Below, one piece after another: positions 1 to 9,815 of a stretch of DNA of 64,000 nt (the stretch's first letter is position 1; every line of letters starts with the position of its first letter). The DNA is taken from assembly GCA_937919625.1 (NCBI GenBank), contig CALFRK010000028.1:29347-93346 (forward strand), written 5' to 3'. The DNA is from an uncultured Ilumatobacter sp. Lineage in GTDB: Bacteria > Actinomycetota > Acidimicrobiia > Acidimicrobiales > Ilumatobacteraceae. The translations under genes were made by a program, and so were the position numbers. The notes below the pieces were generated by a model. The model was not told the origin of the DNA and did no database searches. It worked only from the letters and a program-made list of their open reading frames with translations.

Positions 1-1101
1 CGACAACGCGCGGACCACGTCGTCGGCACTTTCAAACGTTGACTCATGGATCATCTCGAGCGCCAGCAAACGCACCGAGGTGCGCAGCGAAAGGTAACGC
101 TCGACGAGTTCGTCGGGCGTCGCCAGACCTTCGGCGACAACTGCCCGAGCTGTGCCGAGAATCGGATCGCGCGCCATATCTTGACGAATCGCCGCTGCCG
201 GTCGGTAGCTCGATTCGACATCGGTTCCCGCGTGGCCCAGAAAGCGGACCGTGCGAAGGTGCAGAAACGCCGGCTTGCCAGTGGTGCGCACATCGTGGGC
301 GAGCGCAGCCGTGGTGTTGAACACGGCCAGCGGGTCTGCCCCGTCGATCTGTTCGTACCGCAGCCCCGGCCGGTTCCCGAACGAGGCCTCGATCCACCCT
401 GCCGGGGTTGGGACGCTGATCCCCAGCCCATTGTCCTCACAGACCAGGAGCAACGGAATCGGCAACCCGCTGTGGGACACGTAGCAGGCGGCGTTGATCG
501 CGCCTTGCGCCGTGGAGTGGTTGGCGCTGGCATCTCCGAACGAGCACACGGCAAGCGCGTCGTGGGGCCAGTGCGTAGCCACGCCGAGCCGGCGCGCCCT
601 GCCGATCGCGAACGCCACGCCCAGCGCACGCGGCAACTGCGAAGCGATCGTCGATGTCTGAGGGATGACAGCGAGGGCGTGATGGCCGAACACCTTGTGC
701 CGCCCGCCGGAGATCGAGTCCTCCGTCAATGCCAGCATCCCAGCCAGCACGTCGCGCACGGCGTGATGACCCGGTCGCTGCTGAGCGCGAGCGCAATAGA
801 ACCCTCCCGAGCGGTAGTGCAACAGCGCTGGGTCGGTGACCCGCAGAGCGGCGGCGACGGCCGCATTGCCCTCGTGACCACTCGACCCGATCGTGTAGTA
901 ACCGTGGCCCTGGGCGCGGAGCCACCGTGCGCAGTGGTCGAGCGAACGGCTCTCCGCCTGGGCGGTGAAGATGTCGAGCAGTGGGGCGGCAACGGTCGCC
1001 GCGGTTGGTGATGCAGCCGAGCCGGTGGCGATCGCCGCGATTCCATTCAGTAGCGACTTCTCGAGCTCGTGCAGGTCGTCTGGTAACACAGCAGCGGTCA
1101 C
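1..1101 (-). CDS. Thiamine-pyrophosphate-dependent dehydrogenase E1 component alpha subunit (partial, 3' end beyond window)
   Basis: Minus-strand frame reads VTAAVLPDDLHELEKSLLNGIAAIATGSAA...GYYTIGSSGHEGNAAVAAAL...CEDNGLGISVPTPAGWIEASF..., typical of 2-oxoacid dehydrogenase E1 alpha; GTG start at 1101; frame open to window edge. Confidence 0.88.
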   Translation of the reverse strand, partial: MTAAVLPDDLHELEKSLLNGIAAIATGSAASPTAATVAAPLLDIFTAQAESRSLDHCARWLRAQGHGYYTIGSSGHEGNAAVAAALRVTDPALLHYRSGGFYCARAQQRPGHHAVRDVLAGMLALTEDSISGGRHKVFGHHALAVIPQTSTIASQLPRALGVAFAIGRARRLGVATHWPHDALAVCSFGDASANHSTAQGAINAACYVSHSGLPIPLLLVCEDNGLGISVPTPAGWIEASFGNRPGLRYEQIDGADPLAVFNTTAALAHDVRTTGKPAFLHLRTVRFLGHAGTDVESSYRPAAAIRQDMARDPILGTARAVVAEGLATPDELVERYLSLRTSVRLLALEMIHESTFESADDVVRALS

Positions 1102-1235
1102 ACCCGAATCGTACGCTCATTGAGCACGACCGCGACCGAGAGCGCGGCGGCGCAGCAGGTACGTTCAAGCTCAGGAACTGCGATGACAAACCAGCGAACA
1201 TCCCTCGCCCGTCACGGCCGAATCGGGCCGGTCAC

Positions 1236-2396
1236 ATGACCGACGGCTGGAAGCGCCACGATCGGCCGGACGGACCCGCCGTCGAGATCCCGCTCACCGG
1301 TGACGGTCCGTTGGTGATGGCGACAGGCGACGAACTGCCTGCGACGCCGCCCAACTGGCGCAAGATCGTCGGCCTGTCATCACTCGGGGGAGTCGTACTC
1401 GGGATCGTCGTGGCGATCACGCTGATCGGGTTCGTGTGGGACGATGACGAGCGCAACGGCGGCATCACCGGCGGTCCGACGACAACGATCGACAACTTCG
1501 ACCTGGCCACACCACTGACCACTCCCCCGACGCTGCCGCGGCTGAACCCGGTCGGGTCACCGACCGTCACGACGGATCCGATGACCGAACCCCGGAACAT
1601 GCTCGACACTTCGACCACGCCCGCCCCGCCGACTTTTGTCGGCCCGAAAACGTATGGGACGATCCCGGATTACCCCCGATTCACGGGCGTCCCGGACGGC
1701 GGGCTCGACAGCTTTGATCTGGCGATCGCCGTCGACGCAGTTGGCGCCGACGTCGCACGTCGGAGTAAGACGCACATCGAGATCGGATCTACCGACAACA
1801 CGCTCGAGATCACGATCGTGCGCGATCCGATCAATGATCGCTACGGCCTGACATCCTTCGTCGACGGGGTGACCGAGTTCGTCGTCGTCGATGTCGCCGA
1901 CGGGTTCACATACAGCCAGTCAGAACCAGACACGTGGGTCGCCGTTTCGAACGCCGACGTCATCGCCAACCTCGGCCTATCCGATATCGGCGTGTTCCTC
2001 GACCGGCTAATGCTTGGGCCGCTGCGCCCAGACACCCTGGATAGCGCGACGATCGAGCCGCTTACTCTGGTGTTCTTCGAGGGCGAGGACACCATTGCTC
2101 GCCAGTTCGCGATCGAACTGCCAGGTGACCGCGTCCCCGAGTGGCAGCGGTATCCGCTCGGTTCCAGCCGCTCCATGTTCCCCGATTTCCTCCCAGAGCG
2201 GCTGGACTACTCGGCGTATGTAGACGATCGTGGCGAACTCATCCTTGTCACCGGATCGGCAACCATCGCAGATGTGACGCAGCTCGTGATCCACCGCCTC
2301 GAGACTCTCGCCGAGCCGAAAATCGTTTCGTTGCCCGATCCGGCGCTCGTGCGAACGCCCAACGACATCTCGGGCTCAACGGTCGCCCGCGCATGA
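1236..2396 (+). CDS. Single-pass membrane-anchored protein of unknown function (paralog of the next gene)
   Basis: N-terminal TM segment (GGVVLGIVVAITLIGFVW), Pro/Thr linker, extracytoplasmic domain; shares pattern with the downstream ORF. Confidence 0.75.
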   Translation: MTDGWKRHDRPDGPAVEIPLTGDGPLVMATGDELPATPPNWRKIVGLSSLGGVVLGIVVAITLIGFVWDDDERNGGITGGPTTTIDNFDLATPLTTPPTLPRLNPVGSPTVTTDPMTEPRNMLDTSTTPAPPTFVGPKTYGTIPDYPRFTGVPDGGLDSFDLAIAVDAVGADVARRSKTHIEIGSTDNTLEITIVRDPINDRYGLTSFVDGVTEFVVVDVADGFTYSQSEPDTWVAVSNADVIANLGLSDIGVFLDRLMLGPLRPDTLDSATIEPLTLVFFEGEDTIARQFAIELPGDRVPEWQRYPLGSSRSMFPDFLPERLDYSAYVDDRGELILVTGSATIADVTQLVIHRLETLAEPKIVSLPDPALVRTPNDISGSTVARA

Positions 2397-3523
2397 CAAA
2401 AGACCAACCATCGGCGCTTCCGCCCACGGTGCCCTCGTTCGAGGTGCCGCTGGCCGGCCACGGCCCACTCGCCGACAGCGGGCAGCCGACCGAAAGTTCG
2501 TCGGACGATCCTGCTCCCAACCGGCGCAAGATCGCCTGCCTGGCGTCGCTCGGTGGCATCGGAATCGGCATTCTCGTGTCTGTGGTGCTGCTCGGCGTCG
2601 TCTGGAGCGACGACGGCGAACACGGCGAGACCGAAAGTTCCCCATCACAAACCGCCGATCGCTCCGACGCTGCTTCGCTTATCCCGACCCCTCCGACCTT
2701 GTCGCCACTCGACAGAATCCCCGCCCCCGATCGCACCCCGACCGCACCAGCCGGTCAGGGAGCCCCCGTCCGAGAGGGTTCGCTGCTCGATCAGATCATC
2801 GTGCCGACCTACCCCCCGGTCGCCAAACGCGAGGTCTTCCCGCCCGACTCGTTCGATCTCTTCGCGGCGGTGTCGCTGCTCGCCAAGGATGTCCCGCGTC
2901 TCAGCTCGACCCGACTCGAACTGGGCGTCGGCGGCTTCGTTCGCGACTACACGATCCTGCGCGACCCGGTTACCGATCGATACCAATTCACGACTGGCGG
3001 GCTGGTCTCGGTCGTCGACGAGACGACCGGGTTGACCTACCTGGACCTCTCGGTCCCCGGCGACGAACAATGGGTGCTGAATGACAACCGACTGGTCGCC
3101 GATCACTTTGGCGTCGAGAGTGTCAGCTTGATCTACGACCGGCTGTTGCTGGGGCCGATCCGACTCGACACGATCAGTTCAGCCAGCCTGACCGCCGGCG
3201 ACTTCGTGATCATCGACGATGGAAACTCCGTCGCTCGAGCTTTCACGGTCGACGTTCCGGGCAGTCTGATTCCTGAGTGGCAGCTGTTCGCCTTCGGGCC
3301 GACCAGCGAATTCATGCCTTCTGACCGGCCGACCCGGATGACCTACACGGTCTATGTCGACGAGCACAACCAGATCCGCCGCATCGTGGGTCTGAGTGAT
3401 CTCGGCGGTGTCCCACAATTGGTCGTGCACGACCTCGGACTGCCCTCCGAGCGCATCCCGATCGAGCTTCCGGATCCGGCGACCATCAACACCGGCCCGC
3501 CTCGCTTTCCGACCGCTGACTGA
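2393..3523 (+). CDS. Single-pass membrane-anchored protein of unknown function (paralog of the previous gene)
   Basis: ATGA overlap with preceding gene; NRRKIACLASLGGIGIGILVSVVLLGVVW parallels NWRKIVGLSSLGGVVLGIVVAITLIGFVW. Confidence 0.75.
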   Translation: MTKDQPSALPPTVPSFEVPLAGHGPLADSGQPTESSSDDPAPNRRKIACLASLGGIGIGILVSVVLLGVVWSDDGEHGETESSPSQTADRSDAASLIPTPPTLSPLDRIPAPDRTPTAPAGQGAPVREGSLLDQIIVPTYPPVAKREVFPPDSFDLFAAVSLLAKDVPRLSSTRLELGVGGFVRDYTILRDPVTDRYQFTTGGLVSVVDETTGLTYLDLSVPGDEQWVLNDNRLVADHFGVESVSLIYDRLLLGPIRLDTISSASLTAGDFVIIDDGNSVARAFTVDVPGSLIPEWQLFAFGPTSEFMPSDRPTRMTYTVYVDEHNQIRRIVGLSDLGGVPQLVVHDLGLPSERIPIELPDPATINTGPPRFPTAD

Positions 3524-3537
3524 ACCTCATCGTCGAA

Positions 3538-4209
3538 TCAGGAATCAATTCGGGTCGCCGTGAGGACAAGCGGCTCATCCCCATTGTCACCCTCGCTGGA
3601 AATCGTGATCGTCATCACGTCGCCAATCACCTCGGCCCGAATATCAACGGGGAAGAACTCGGTTGCTGGCACGGCCGCTCCGACGCATCGGTCATCTTCC
3701 AATGCGAAGAATTCGGTACCACGTCCGGCATAGGTTTGCGTGCCGTTGTCGACGAGTTGCACATCGCGGAACTCATAGAGTCGGTAGACGCAGCTCAGAT
3801 CACCGAGAAAGTTGACGTTCGCCAACAACTCGGCAGTGCCGTTCAGCGTGGCACCTGCGACAAAGCCGACCGTATCGATCCAAATCTCATCGTCGGGTTC
3901 ATCAGAACGCCCTTCTTCTCCTAGCCCGCCGAATTGTTCCCCAGCCCCTGAACGGCCAACTGAGAAGAATCCTTCATATCGTGCGACCTCAAAATCGGCA
4001 GCTGGGTTGTCAGAAGCTCCGGCCGATTGACCATCATCTGGTTCGGCGCCGGTGTCTGGTTGAGGATCTGACGCGCCCGGGGAGCTACTCACGACCGGCG
4101 CCGCGGGAGCAAGGGTGGGGGCGGGCGTGGATGAGTCTCCGGGATCATCACCACCAGCGCACGCCGCCACGACCAACATCCCTGCCACCAGCACCACGTA
4201 TCGCCTCAT
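3538..4209 (-). CDS. Putative lipoprotein of unknown function
   Basis: MRRYVVLVAGMLVVAACAGGDD: lipobox VAAC. Confidence 0.7.
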   Translation of the reverse strand: MRRYVVLVAGMLVVAACAGGDDPGDSSTPAPTLAPAAPVVSSSPGASDPQPDTGAEPDDGQSAGASDNPAADFEVARYEGFFSVGRSGAGEQFGGLGEEGRSDEPDDEIWIDTVGFVAGATLNGTAELLANVNFLGDLSCVYRLYEFRDVQLVDNGTQTYAGRGTEFFALEDDRCVGAAVPATEFFPVDIRAEVIGDVMTITISSEGDNGDEPLVLTATRIDS

Positions 4210-4369
4210 GGCGACACGATACGACTCGTGCGGCGCGCTCACGCCTACGGCTGTTTCGGGCCGGCGCAGCAAATTTGATCAGCACGCGTCTCTTGGCGAG
4301 TACGGGCGCTGAGGTCTCACCTTTGAGAAACTGCCACCCTCGCATCGCACGCGGGTACACGTCCCACCG

Positions 4370-4474
4370 GTGGCCGACGTGGCCTGGTCCTACCCGGCCC
4401 CCTTCGACGAAGCACGACGTACCACCGGCCACTGGTCCTTCGACGGCGACGACGTGTCGGTCGACGTCCAGTAG
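4370..4474 (+). pseudogene. DUF427-like C-terminal remnant
   Basis: Frame reads VADVAWSYPAPFDEARRTTGHWSFDGDDVSVDVQ*, resembling the end of DUF427 proteins; no upstream intact ORF. Confidence 0.4.
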
Positions 4475-4571
4475 CCCTGACCGCACTCGTCCAGCGAGGT
4501 CGATATCGCGATCGCTGAATTCGTTCTTGACTTTGACGTCGCGTCAATCCGTACGGTTGGAACCACAGCGA

Positions 4572-5072
4572 ATGCGTCTCATCGAGTCGAGGATCGATCA
4601 AATCGACTCGCCCGACGATGACATCGACCTACTGACGAAACACGTCGATGCGCAACCCTTTCTGTCGGTCCACACCACTTTCGACGTGGCATCCGACGCG
4701 ATCGCGTTCGCCGGACGAATGCTCGAAGCGGCCGCCCCGTTCGCGAAGGATCTGCGCGTTCTCGCATCCTGGCATGGCGAGTTTGCTGACGAAGACTTGG
4801 ATGTGGAAGTTGGGCTACTCGGCGGCGTGATCACCGACGAACTCAAGATCGACGACCAACGAACCCTGAAACCGCACGGGCTCCCGGCCGCCGACGTGGT
4901 CTCGACGGTACGCGTCGGAAGTCCTGACGTGACGCACGGCGTGTACGCCGCCGTCGGCCGGTGGATCGTCGCAAACAACGCAAAAATCGCCGGCCCCGTC
5001 CGAGAACTGATCATGCAATGGCCTGCCCCGGGCATCGCCCCCGTAGTCGAAGTCCAATTCCCGATCGCCTGA
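4572..5072 (+). CDS. GyrI-like/effector-binding-domain protein
   Basis: MRLIESRIDQIDSPDDD...ASWHGEFADEDLDVEVGLLGGV...VVEVQFPIA pattern of MerR-associated effector-binding domain; start uncertain. Confidence 0.5.
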   Translation: MRLIESRIDQIDSPDDDIDLLTKHVDAQPFLSVHTTFDVASDAIAFAGRMLEAAAPFAKDLRVLASWHGEFADEDLDVEVGLLGGVITDELKIDDQRTLKPHGLPAADVVSTVRVGSPDVTHGVYAAVGRWIVANNAKIAGPVRELIMQWPAPGIAPVVEVQFPIA

Positions 5073-5089
5073 AACCACTGGAGAATCAC

Positions 5090-5545
5090 ATGAGAACCGT
5101 AAAACTAAGCAAGAAGATCGACGCACCGCGGCAGGTGATCTGGGACATCCTGGCTGATTTCGGAAACGTCTCCGACTGGAACACCGGCGTCAACGAGAGC
5201 CATTCCACGAGCGACGCAGCAAACGGGGTCGGTGCGACACGCCATTGCGACCTCGGTCCAGGCGGCGCACTCGAGGAAACAATTCGTGATTGGGAACCAA
5301 ACGAACGTATGGCGATCTCGATCGATGCTGCCACGAAGGCGCCGATCAAGGGAGGACTGGGCACATTCCTTCTCACAGGTGATGAGGCCGGCCCCACCGA
5401 GGTCGCACTGAACTTCGAGTACACGCCCAAAGGGGGCCCGATCGGCAACCTGTTCGGCAGAGTGCTCGACAAGCAGTTCACCAAGGGCTTCCGCGGGTAC
5501 TTCACCGATCTGGACAGCACAGCCACGCAACGTTCAACCGCCTGA
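5090..5545 (+). CDS. SRPBCC family protein
   Basis: MRTVKLSKKIDAPRQVIWDILADFGNVSDWNTGV... polyketide cyclase/SRPBCC signature. Confidence 0.8.
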   Translation: MRTVKLSKKIDAPRQVIWDILADFGNVSDWNTGVNESHSTSDAANGVGATRHCDLGPGGALEETIRDWEPNERMAISIDAATKAPIKGGLGTFLLTGDEAGPTEVALNFEYTPKGGPIGNLFGRVLDKQFTKGFRGYFTDLDSTATQRSTA

Positions 5546-5584
5546 CCAACCCCAAAAACCGAACCACCGGAAAGCCAAAACACT

Positions 5585-5893
5585 ATGACTGTTCAACTCA
5601 TCATCCTCGGCACGCGACGCCCCAACTCCGACGACGACTACGCGGCCTACGCCGCAGTTGCCGGACCGCTCATGGCTGCAGCCGGCGGCACGTTCACCGG
5701 CCGATTCGGCCACATCGCCGACCTTGCCGGCGAGAGCGGCCCGCAGCAGGTAGGGATCATGGAGTTCGCCAACGAAGAAGCCGTGCGAACCGCATTCGAC
5801 AGCCCCGAGTACCAAGCCGTCATCCCACAACGCGACAAAGCGTTCGAGAAGCTCAACATCATCCTGGCCGCCTCACCACCCGCAGCATCATGA
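5585..5893 (+). CDS. DUF1330-like protein
   Basis: AAVAGPLMAAAGGTF...GIMEFANEEAVRTAFDSPEYQAVIPQRDKA signature. Confidence 0.65.
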   Translation: MTVQLIILGTRRPNSDDDYAAYAAVAGPLMAAAGGTFTGRFGHIADLAGESGPQQVGIMEFANEEAVRTAFDSPEYQAVIPQRDKAFEKLNIILAASPPAAS

Positions 5894-6399
5894 TCCAATC
5901 GCGGGGACTGTCAGACGCTCCCGGCGCATATCGCCAACCACAACAGACCGCGGGAAGGAGCGCACAGCGGCACTTCGGATCGGTCGAGCGGTGACCTGCA
6001 CCCGCTCGTAATCGCGGGTGAGAACGCTCAGGTCCGCGTGGCAGCACCGGCGAACTCGAGCGAGTGGATCGGATGGAAAGCCGCCCATAACAACGGCACA
6101 GATTCGCGGTCCTCGACAAGTCTGTGACGGCGCATCGGGCGCGCCTCCCGCCCGGCGTTGATGACACCCACGTCGCAACGATCGGACCGGATGGTGCGAT
6201 GTGCGGCTTGGGCCGTGATGCAGCACCGATCAAGCTTGGGTGACACACTCGTGGTACCAAAGCTCGACCTACGTATCCCACGCATATCCGTTAGTTAGGT
6301 GGCAGGTATCGATACCGCGACATGGAGAAGAACGAACGTGAGAATATTGTGCCGTACAATGCTCGTCGTCGGAGCGCTGAGCCTCACCCGAGTACTCGC

Positions 6400-7379
6400 A
6401 TGACAGAAACGACATCCGTCTCCTTCTCCGGTGACGCCGTCTTGGAGATCATCCGATGGGCCCGATCCGACTCTCTCGAGGTACCGACGGCCTGGCGTTC
6501 ACACCCTGCCTACGCGCTCACCCGCCAATGGGCCAAGTTGGCGGGTCAACCCAATCCTGATCTCGAGGTCGACCGCATCCTGAAGGAGATCGCCAGCGAG
6601 AAGCCTCACGCGCCGCCGCAAACCCGCGCGGCATCGATGGCCTCGACGGAGAATCTGATGGCCAGCATCCTCGGCGAACGAGACCGCGTACTCCACCGGG
6701 CGGTTCCGCACATACAGCGCTACCTGCCGGCCAGCACGCCTGTTCGGGGCGCGTTCTTTTCGCCGTCTTCATCCCGCCTTATGCGTTCTCGATGGAGGGG
6801 ACAATCGTCATCAACCTCACGTCGGCGTTCTGGAACCAGAACCCCGAGAAGGTCTTCAACCTGTTGGTGCACGAGTTCTACCACAACGGTTTCGACGAAC
6901 ACTGCGAGAATGCGCCTGGTGGCGAGACGCAAACAACCGCGGCCCTTGTCGAGGAAGTCCTTTGGCAGGTGCAGAACGAGGGTATGGCGACCTATGTCGC
7001 GTATCGGGCCAAACCCACCCACCTCGAGGTGGAGGACTACCGGCTTCTAGACGATTCCGCTGAAGTTCACCGGCGGTTCGCCACGGTGCGCAAACTCCTT
7101 GGTGACATCGAGAGTGCAGATCCGTCGGCGATCCCGCAACTGCGTGCGCGCCTCTGGACCGAGGGGGTCGAAGACCGTGCCTTCTACATCGTCGGCGCAC
7201 ACATGGCGCGCCAGATCGAGGAGAAGAGGGGACTCGAAGTGCTTGTGAGAACAGTTCCCGACGGTGCACGGACGTTTGTCGAGGCCTATATGAGTACTTC
7301 CCCTCCGGGAGAGCCACTACTGCTCAAGGAAGGAAGTGGCGTGGCACGGTATGAACTCGAGCCGACTAGGCACATGTGA
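6400..7379 (+). pseudogene. Putative zinc metallopeptidase (HEFYH motif) split by one frameshift
   Basis: N-terminal half (frame of ORF 6322..7050) and C-terminal half (ORF 6792..7379, NLLVHEFYHNGFDEH) join if the frame changes by -1 near the TTTT run at 6757-6760 (...GAFF/AVFIPPYAFSMEGTIVINLTS...). Confidence 0.6.
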
Positions 7380-7673
7380 CACCTCCAGGGCCATCATGAG
7401 GACGAGTTCAGACTCGGCCAATGGGTTACGGTGCAGCGCCGTCCAAACAGTCGTGATACTGAACGGTCAGCTCGGCTGGAGGCTCTGCCCACCTGGAGCT
7501 GGTCTTGAGGGGGACCCGTTTGGTGGTCACCCTCGTCTCCACGCGTCCAATAGACGAACGGCAAACGGGCACCCCGCCGCCGACCGAGACCCCGAGTCCT
7601 TGGTCTGCTCGCGCGTACGGATGGGGAAGGATCGTCATACGGACGTTCTTATTTGCCGCTCAGGGTGGAATCG

Positions 7674-8152
7674 TCAGAGTGAAAGCGTGAAGCAGACGTA
7701 CGGTTTGTCTTCTGGGGGTTGAGTTTCGTCTGCATCGGGAAACGCAGCTCTGCTGAACGCGATCGATGCGGAGTTGCCGGGATGTACGAGCCACTCGACC
7801 GTGGCACGCCGGTCGCTTGAAGGTCGGCAAGTATCGATTCAGTGAGGTAGGTGGCGGATCCGTTCCGACGTTGATCAGCTCGAACAGCAACGACCACCAA
7901 GTAGCGGTGTGCTCGCATCGCTTGACCGTGCTGATTGATTACGTCCATGTGTGCGGCTAGGGCGACGATCTCGTCGTCGTGTTCTGCCACCACGACTCGG
8001 CGGTGTTCCTCGCTGGCGCCCGGGTCCGATCGCCACGCGACCAGGCCGTGGACGATCTCAGCGACCTCGTTCAACCACGGTGATGAAGCATCGCCAACGT
8101 CGAATGCCTCGAGCGTCAGGCTGTCCTCATCGGTCGCCTCGCGAAGATTCAC
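7674..8152 (-). pseudogene. GNAT-family N-acetyltransferase, frameshifted
   Basis: MNLREATDEDS...YLVVVAVRADQRRNGSATYLTESILADLQATGV is in one frame; one-base frame change near 7805 restores ATVEWLVHPGNSASIAFSRAAFPDADETQPPEDKPYVCFTLSL*. Confidence 0.6.
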
Positions 8153-8469
8153 GAACCCGAGCGCGAAACAGTACCGACGGGGCCTTTCGGCGACCAGCGT
8201 GCCGTTGGGATCGCGGGTGTACGTCGACCGCGGTTGGCGTTGGCGAGGCTCCGTCGAGGGTCGTCGGTGGTGGTTTCGAGCGCTTCGGAGAGTCGCTGGA
8301 TCGTTGACCAGCGGGCGTCGAGGCGTCCGTTCTCGATCCGTGAGATGTCGGCTTGGGAAACTCCGGAGTGTGCAGCCAGTTCGGTCTGTGTCCAGCCCAG
8401 CTCGATTCGTCGACTTCGAATCGAGTCTCCAGGATGCTGCATCTCAGCAATCGTCGCCAGGTCGGTCAT
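8149..8469 (-). CDS. XRE-family helix-turn-helix protein (possible antitoxin)
   Basis: IRSRRIELGWTQTELAAHSGVSQADISRIENGRLDARWSTIQRLSEALE; 4-nt overlap with GNAT start. Confidence 0.8.
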   Translation of the reverse strand: MTDLATIAEMQHPGDSIRSRRIELGWTQTELAAHSGVSQADISRIENGRLDARWSTIQRLSEALETTTDDPRRSLANANRGRRTPAIPTARWSPKGPVGTVSRSGS

Positions 8470-8545
8470 GCGCCCAATCTATGTGTGATCCCACATAGAT
8501 TACAACGAACGCCCGAAACTGCCTGCGTGCAGTGAACGACGACGG

Positions 8546-8770
8546 CTACGAACTCATCCGATTGAGCGTGCGATACACCGTTGGCCGCGAAACCGAGAAC
8601 AGTTCGCTGAGATCGGAAATCGTGTACTCGCCGGTCTCATGCATTCTCTTCAGTTCGCGCTGCTGCTTGGGAGTCAACATCGGCTTACGGCCCTTCAGCC
8701 TGCCCTGCGCCCTGGTGACAGCCATTCCCTCTCGAGTACGCATACGAATCAGGTCCACTTCGAACTCGGC
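8546..8770 (-). pseudogene. Serine recombinase (resolvase/invertase) C-terminal fragment
   Basis: AEFEVDLIRMRTREGMAVTRAQGRLKGRKPMLTPKQQRELKRMHETGEYTISDLSELFSVSRPTVYRTLNRMSS: linker helix and HTH of resolvases, catalytic domain absent. Confidence 0.75.
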
Positions 8771-9013
8771 AATGTTCCATCCATGCCACCACGCTGCCAT
8801 CGGTGGCGGAACGTCCGTTTGCGAATCCGCCATCGGCAAGTGAGACGCCCGGGTCTCCCGGCGGCGGAGACAAGACAGCCCAAGAACCGTCCGTTGGGCG
8901 CCGTCGTCATCTGAGACGCCTACCGAGCGCTCGATATCGGTGGATATGAAGCTCCGTGAAAGTGTGACGTCGCGTAAGGGCCGTTCCCGAGCTGCCTGAC
9001 TGGTCGACAGGCT

Positions 9014-9322
9014 GTGATTCTGCGGAGCGATACCGAGTGGCCCGCCGCCAGCCCTTCGAGGTCTGCCTCGCTTGCGCTGGACGCCGAGAACGGGCGACCT
9101 GTTCAGGTGACGAACGCCGACAAGCCGCCATACAAATCTGGAACCTTCACGGATTCTGCGGCAGACGACGGCGCCTATTGGAACGTCCGCAAGTTCGCCG
9201 ATGGTGCCGCCATCGCCCTCAGCCATGAGCACGACCGCGACATCGACGTCTTCATGGACAGGGAGACTGCCGTCGCATTCGCACATGCTTTGCTGTGGAC
9301 GGTCGACGCTGAGAGCTCCTGA
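9014..9322 (+). CDS. Hypothetical protein
   Basis: LDAENGRPVQVTNADKPPYKSGTFTDSAADDGAYWNVRKFADGAAIALSHEHDRDIDVFMDRETAVAFAHAL has protein-like composition; N-terminus uncertain. Confidence 0.4.
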   Translation: MILRSDTEWPAASPSRSASLALDAENGRPVQVTNADKPPYKSGTFTDSAADDGAYWNVRKFADGAAIALSHEHDRDIDVFMDRETAVAFAHALLWTVDAESS

Positions 9323-9491
9323 CGACGCCCCGCGCTGCCAATCCGGTCGTCCGAGCATGCGACCGATGTCAGCCCGAACGTACGCAGTAATCGCGGGCCG
9401 GAGCGCGCCGGGCCGCGTGGCGGTACCGGCGAACTGTGGAAGCGGATCGCTCGATAACGATTGCAGTCGTTGCGGCACCGCCGATGACGGG

Positions 9492-9815
9492 TCATTCAGG
9501 GTCGAGGTCGGAGAGGATGAGCGGAAGGTTCTGTGCGTCGGCTAACAGCCGAACGACGTCGACATGGTCGAAGCGCACAAAGTAGAACCAGCCAACCGGG
9601 AAACCCTGCACTCGTCGGACTCGGAGATCCGGAATGCCAGCCAGCTCGCCTGCCCGCGGGAACCCAGCGCGAGGCATCCTCTCGATCGCGCGCAGTGATC
9701 CAACCGCGGCATCGAAGAATCGCTCACCGAGGTCAGTGCCACCTTCCGTTCGGTAGTAGCGGGTTCGTTCGACGAGATCGATCTCGGCCAGTGGCCGAAC
9801 CCGGGTGACTGTCAC
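9492..9815 (-). CDS. parE: ParE/RelE-family toxin
   Basis: VRPLAEIDLVERTRYYRTEGGTDLGERFFDAAVGSLRAIERMPRAGFPR...VRRVQGFPVGWFYFVRFDHVDVVRLL. Confidence 0.85.
   Translation of the reverse strand: MTVTRVRPLAEIDLVERTRYYRTEGGTDLGERFFDAAVGSLRAIERMPRAGFPRAGELAGIPDLRVRRVQGFPVGWFYFVRFDHVDVVRLLADAQNLPLILSDLDPE

Noticed and set aside
8771-9478. N-terminal part of the 310-aa ORF 8546..9478
   Set aside because: Only the last 74 residues resemble a recombinase; the rest overlaps a better plus-strand ORF and looks like read-through of non-coding sequence
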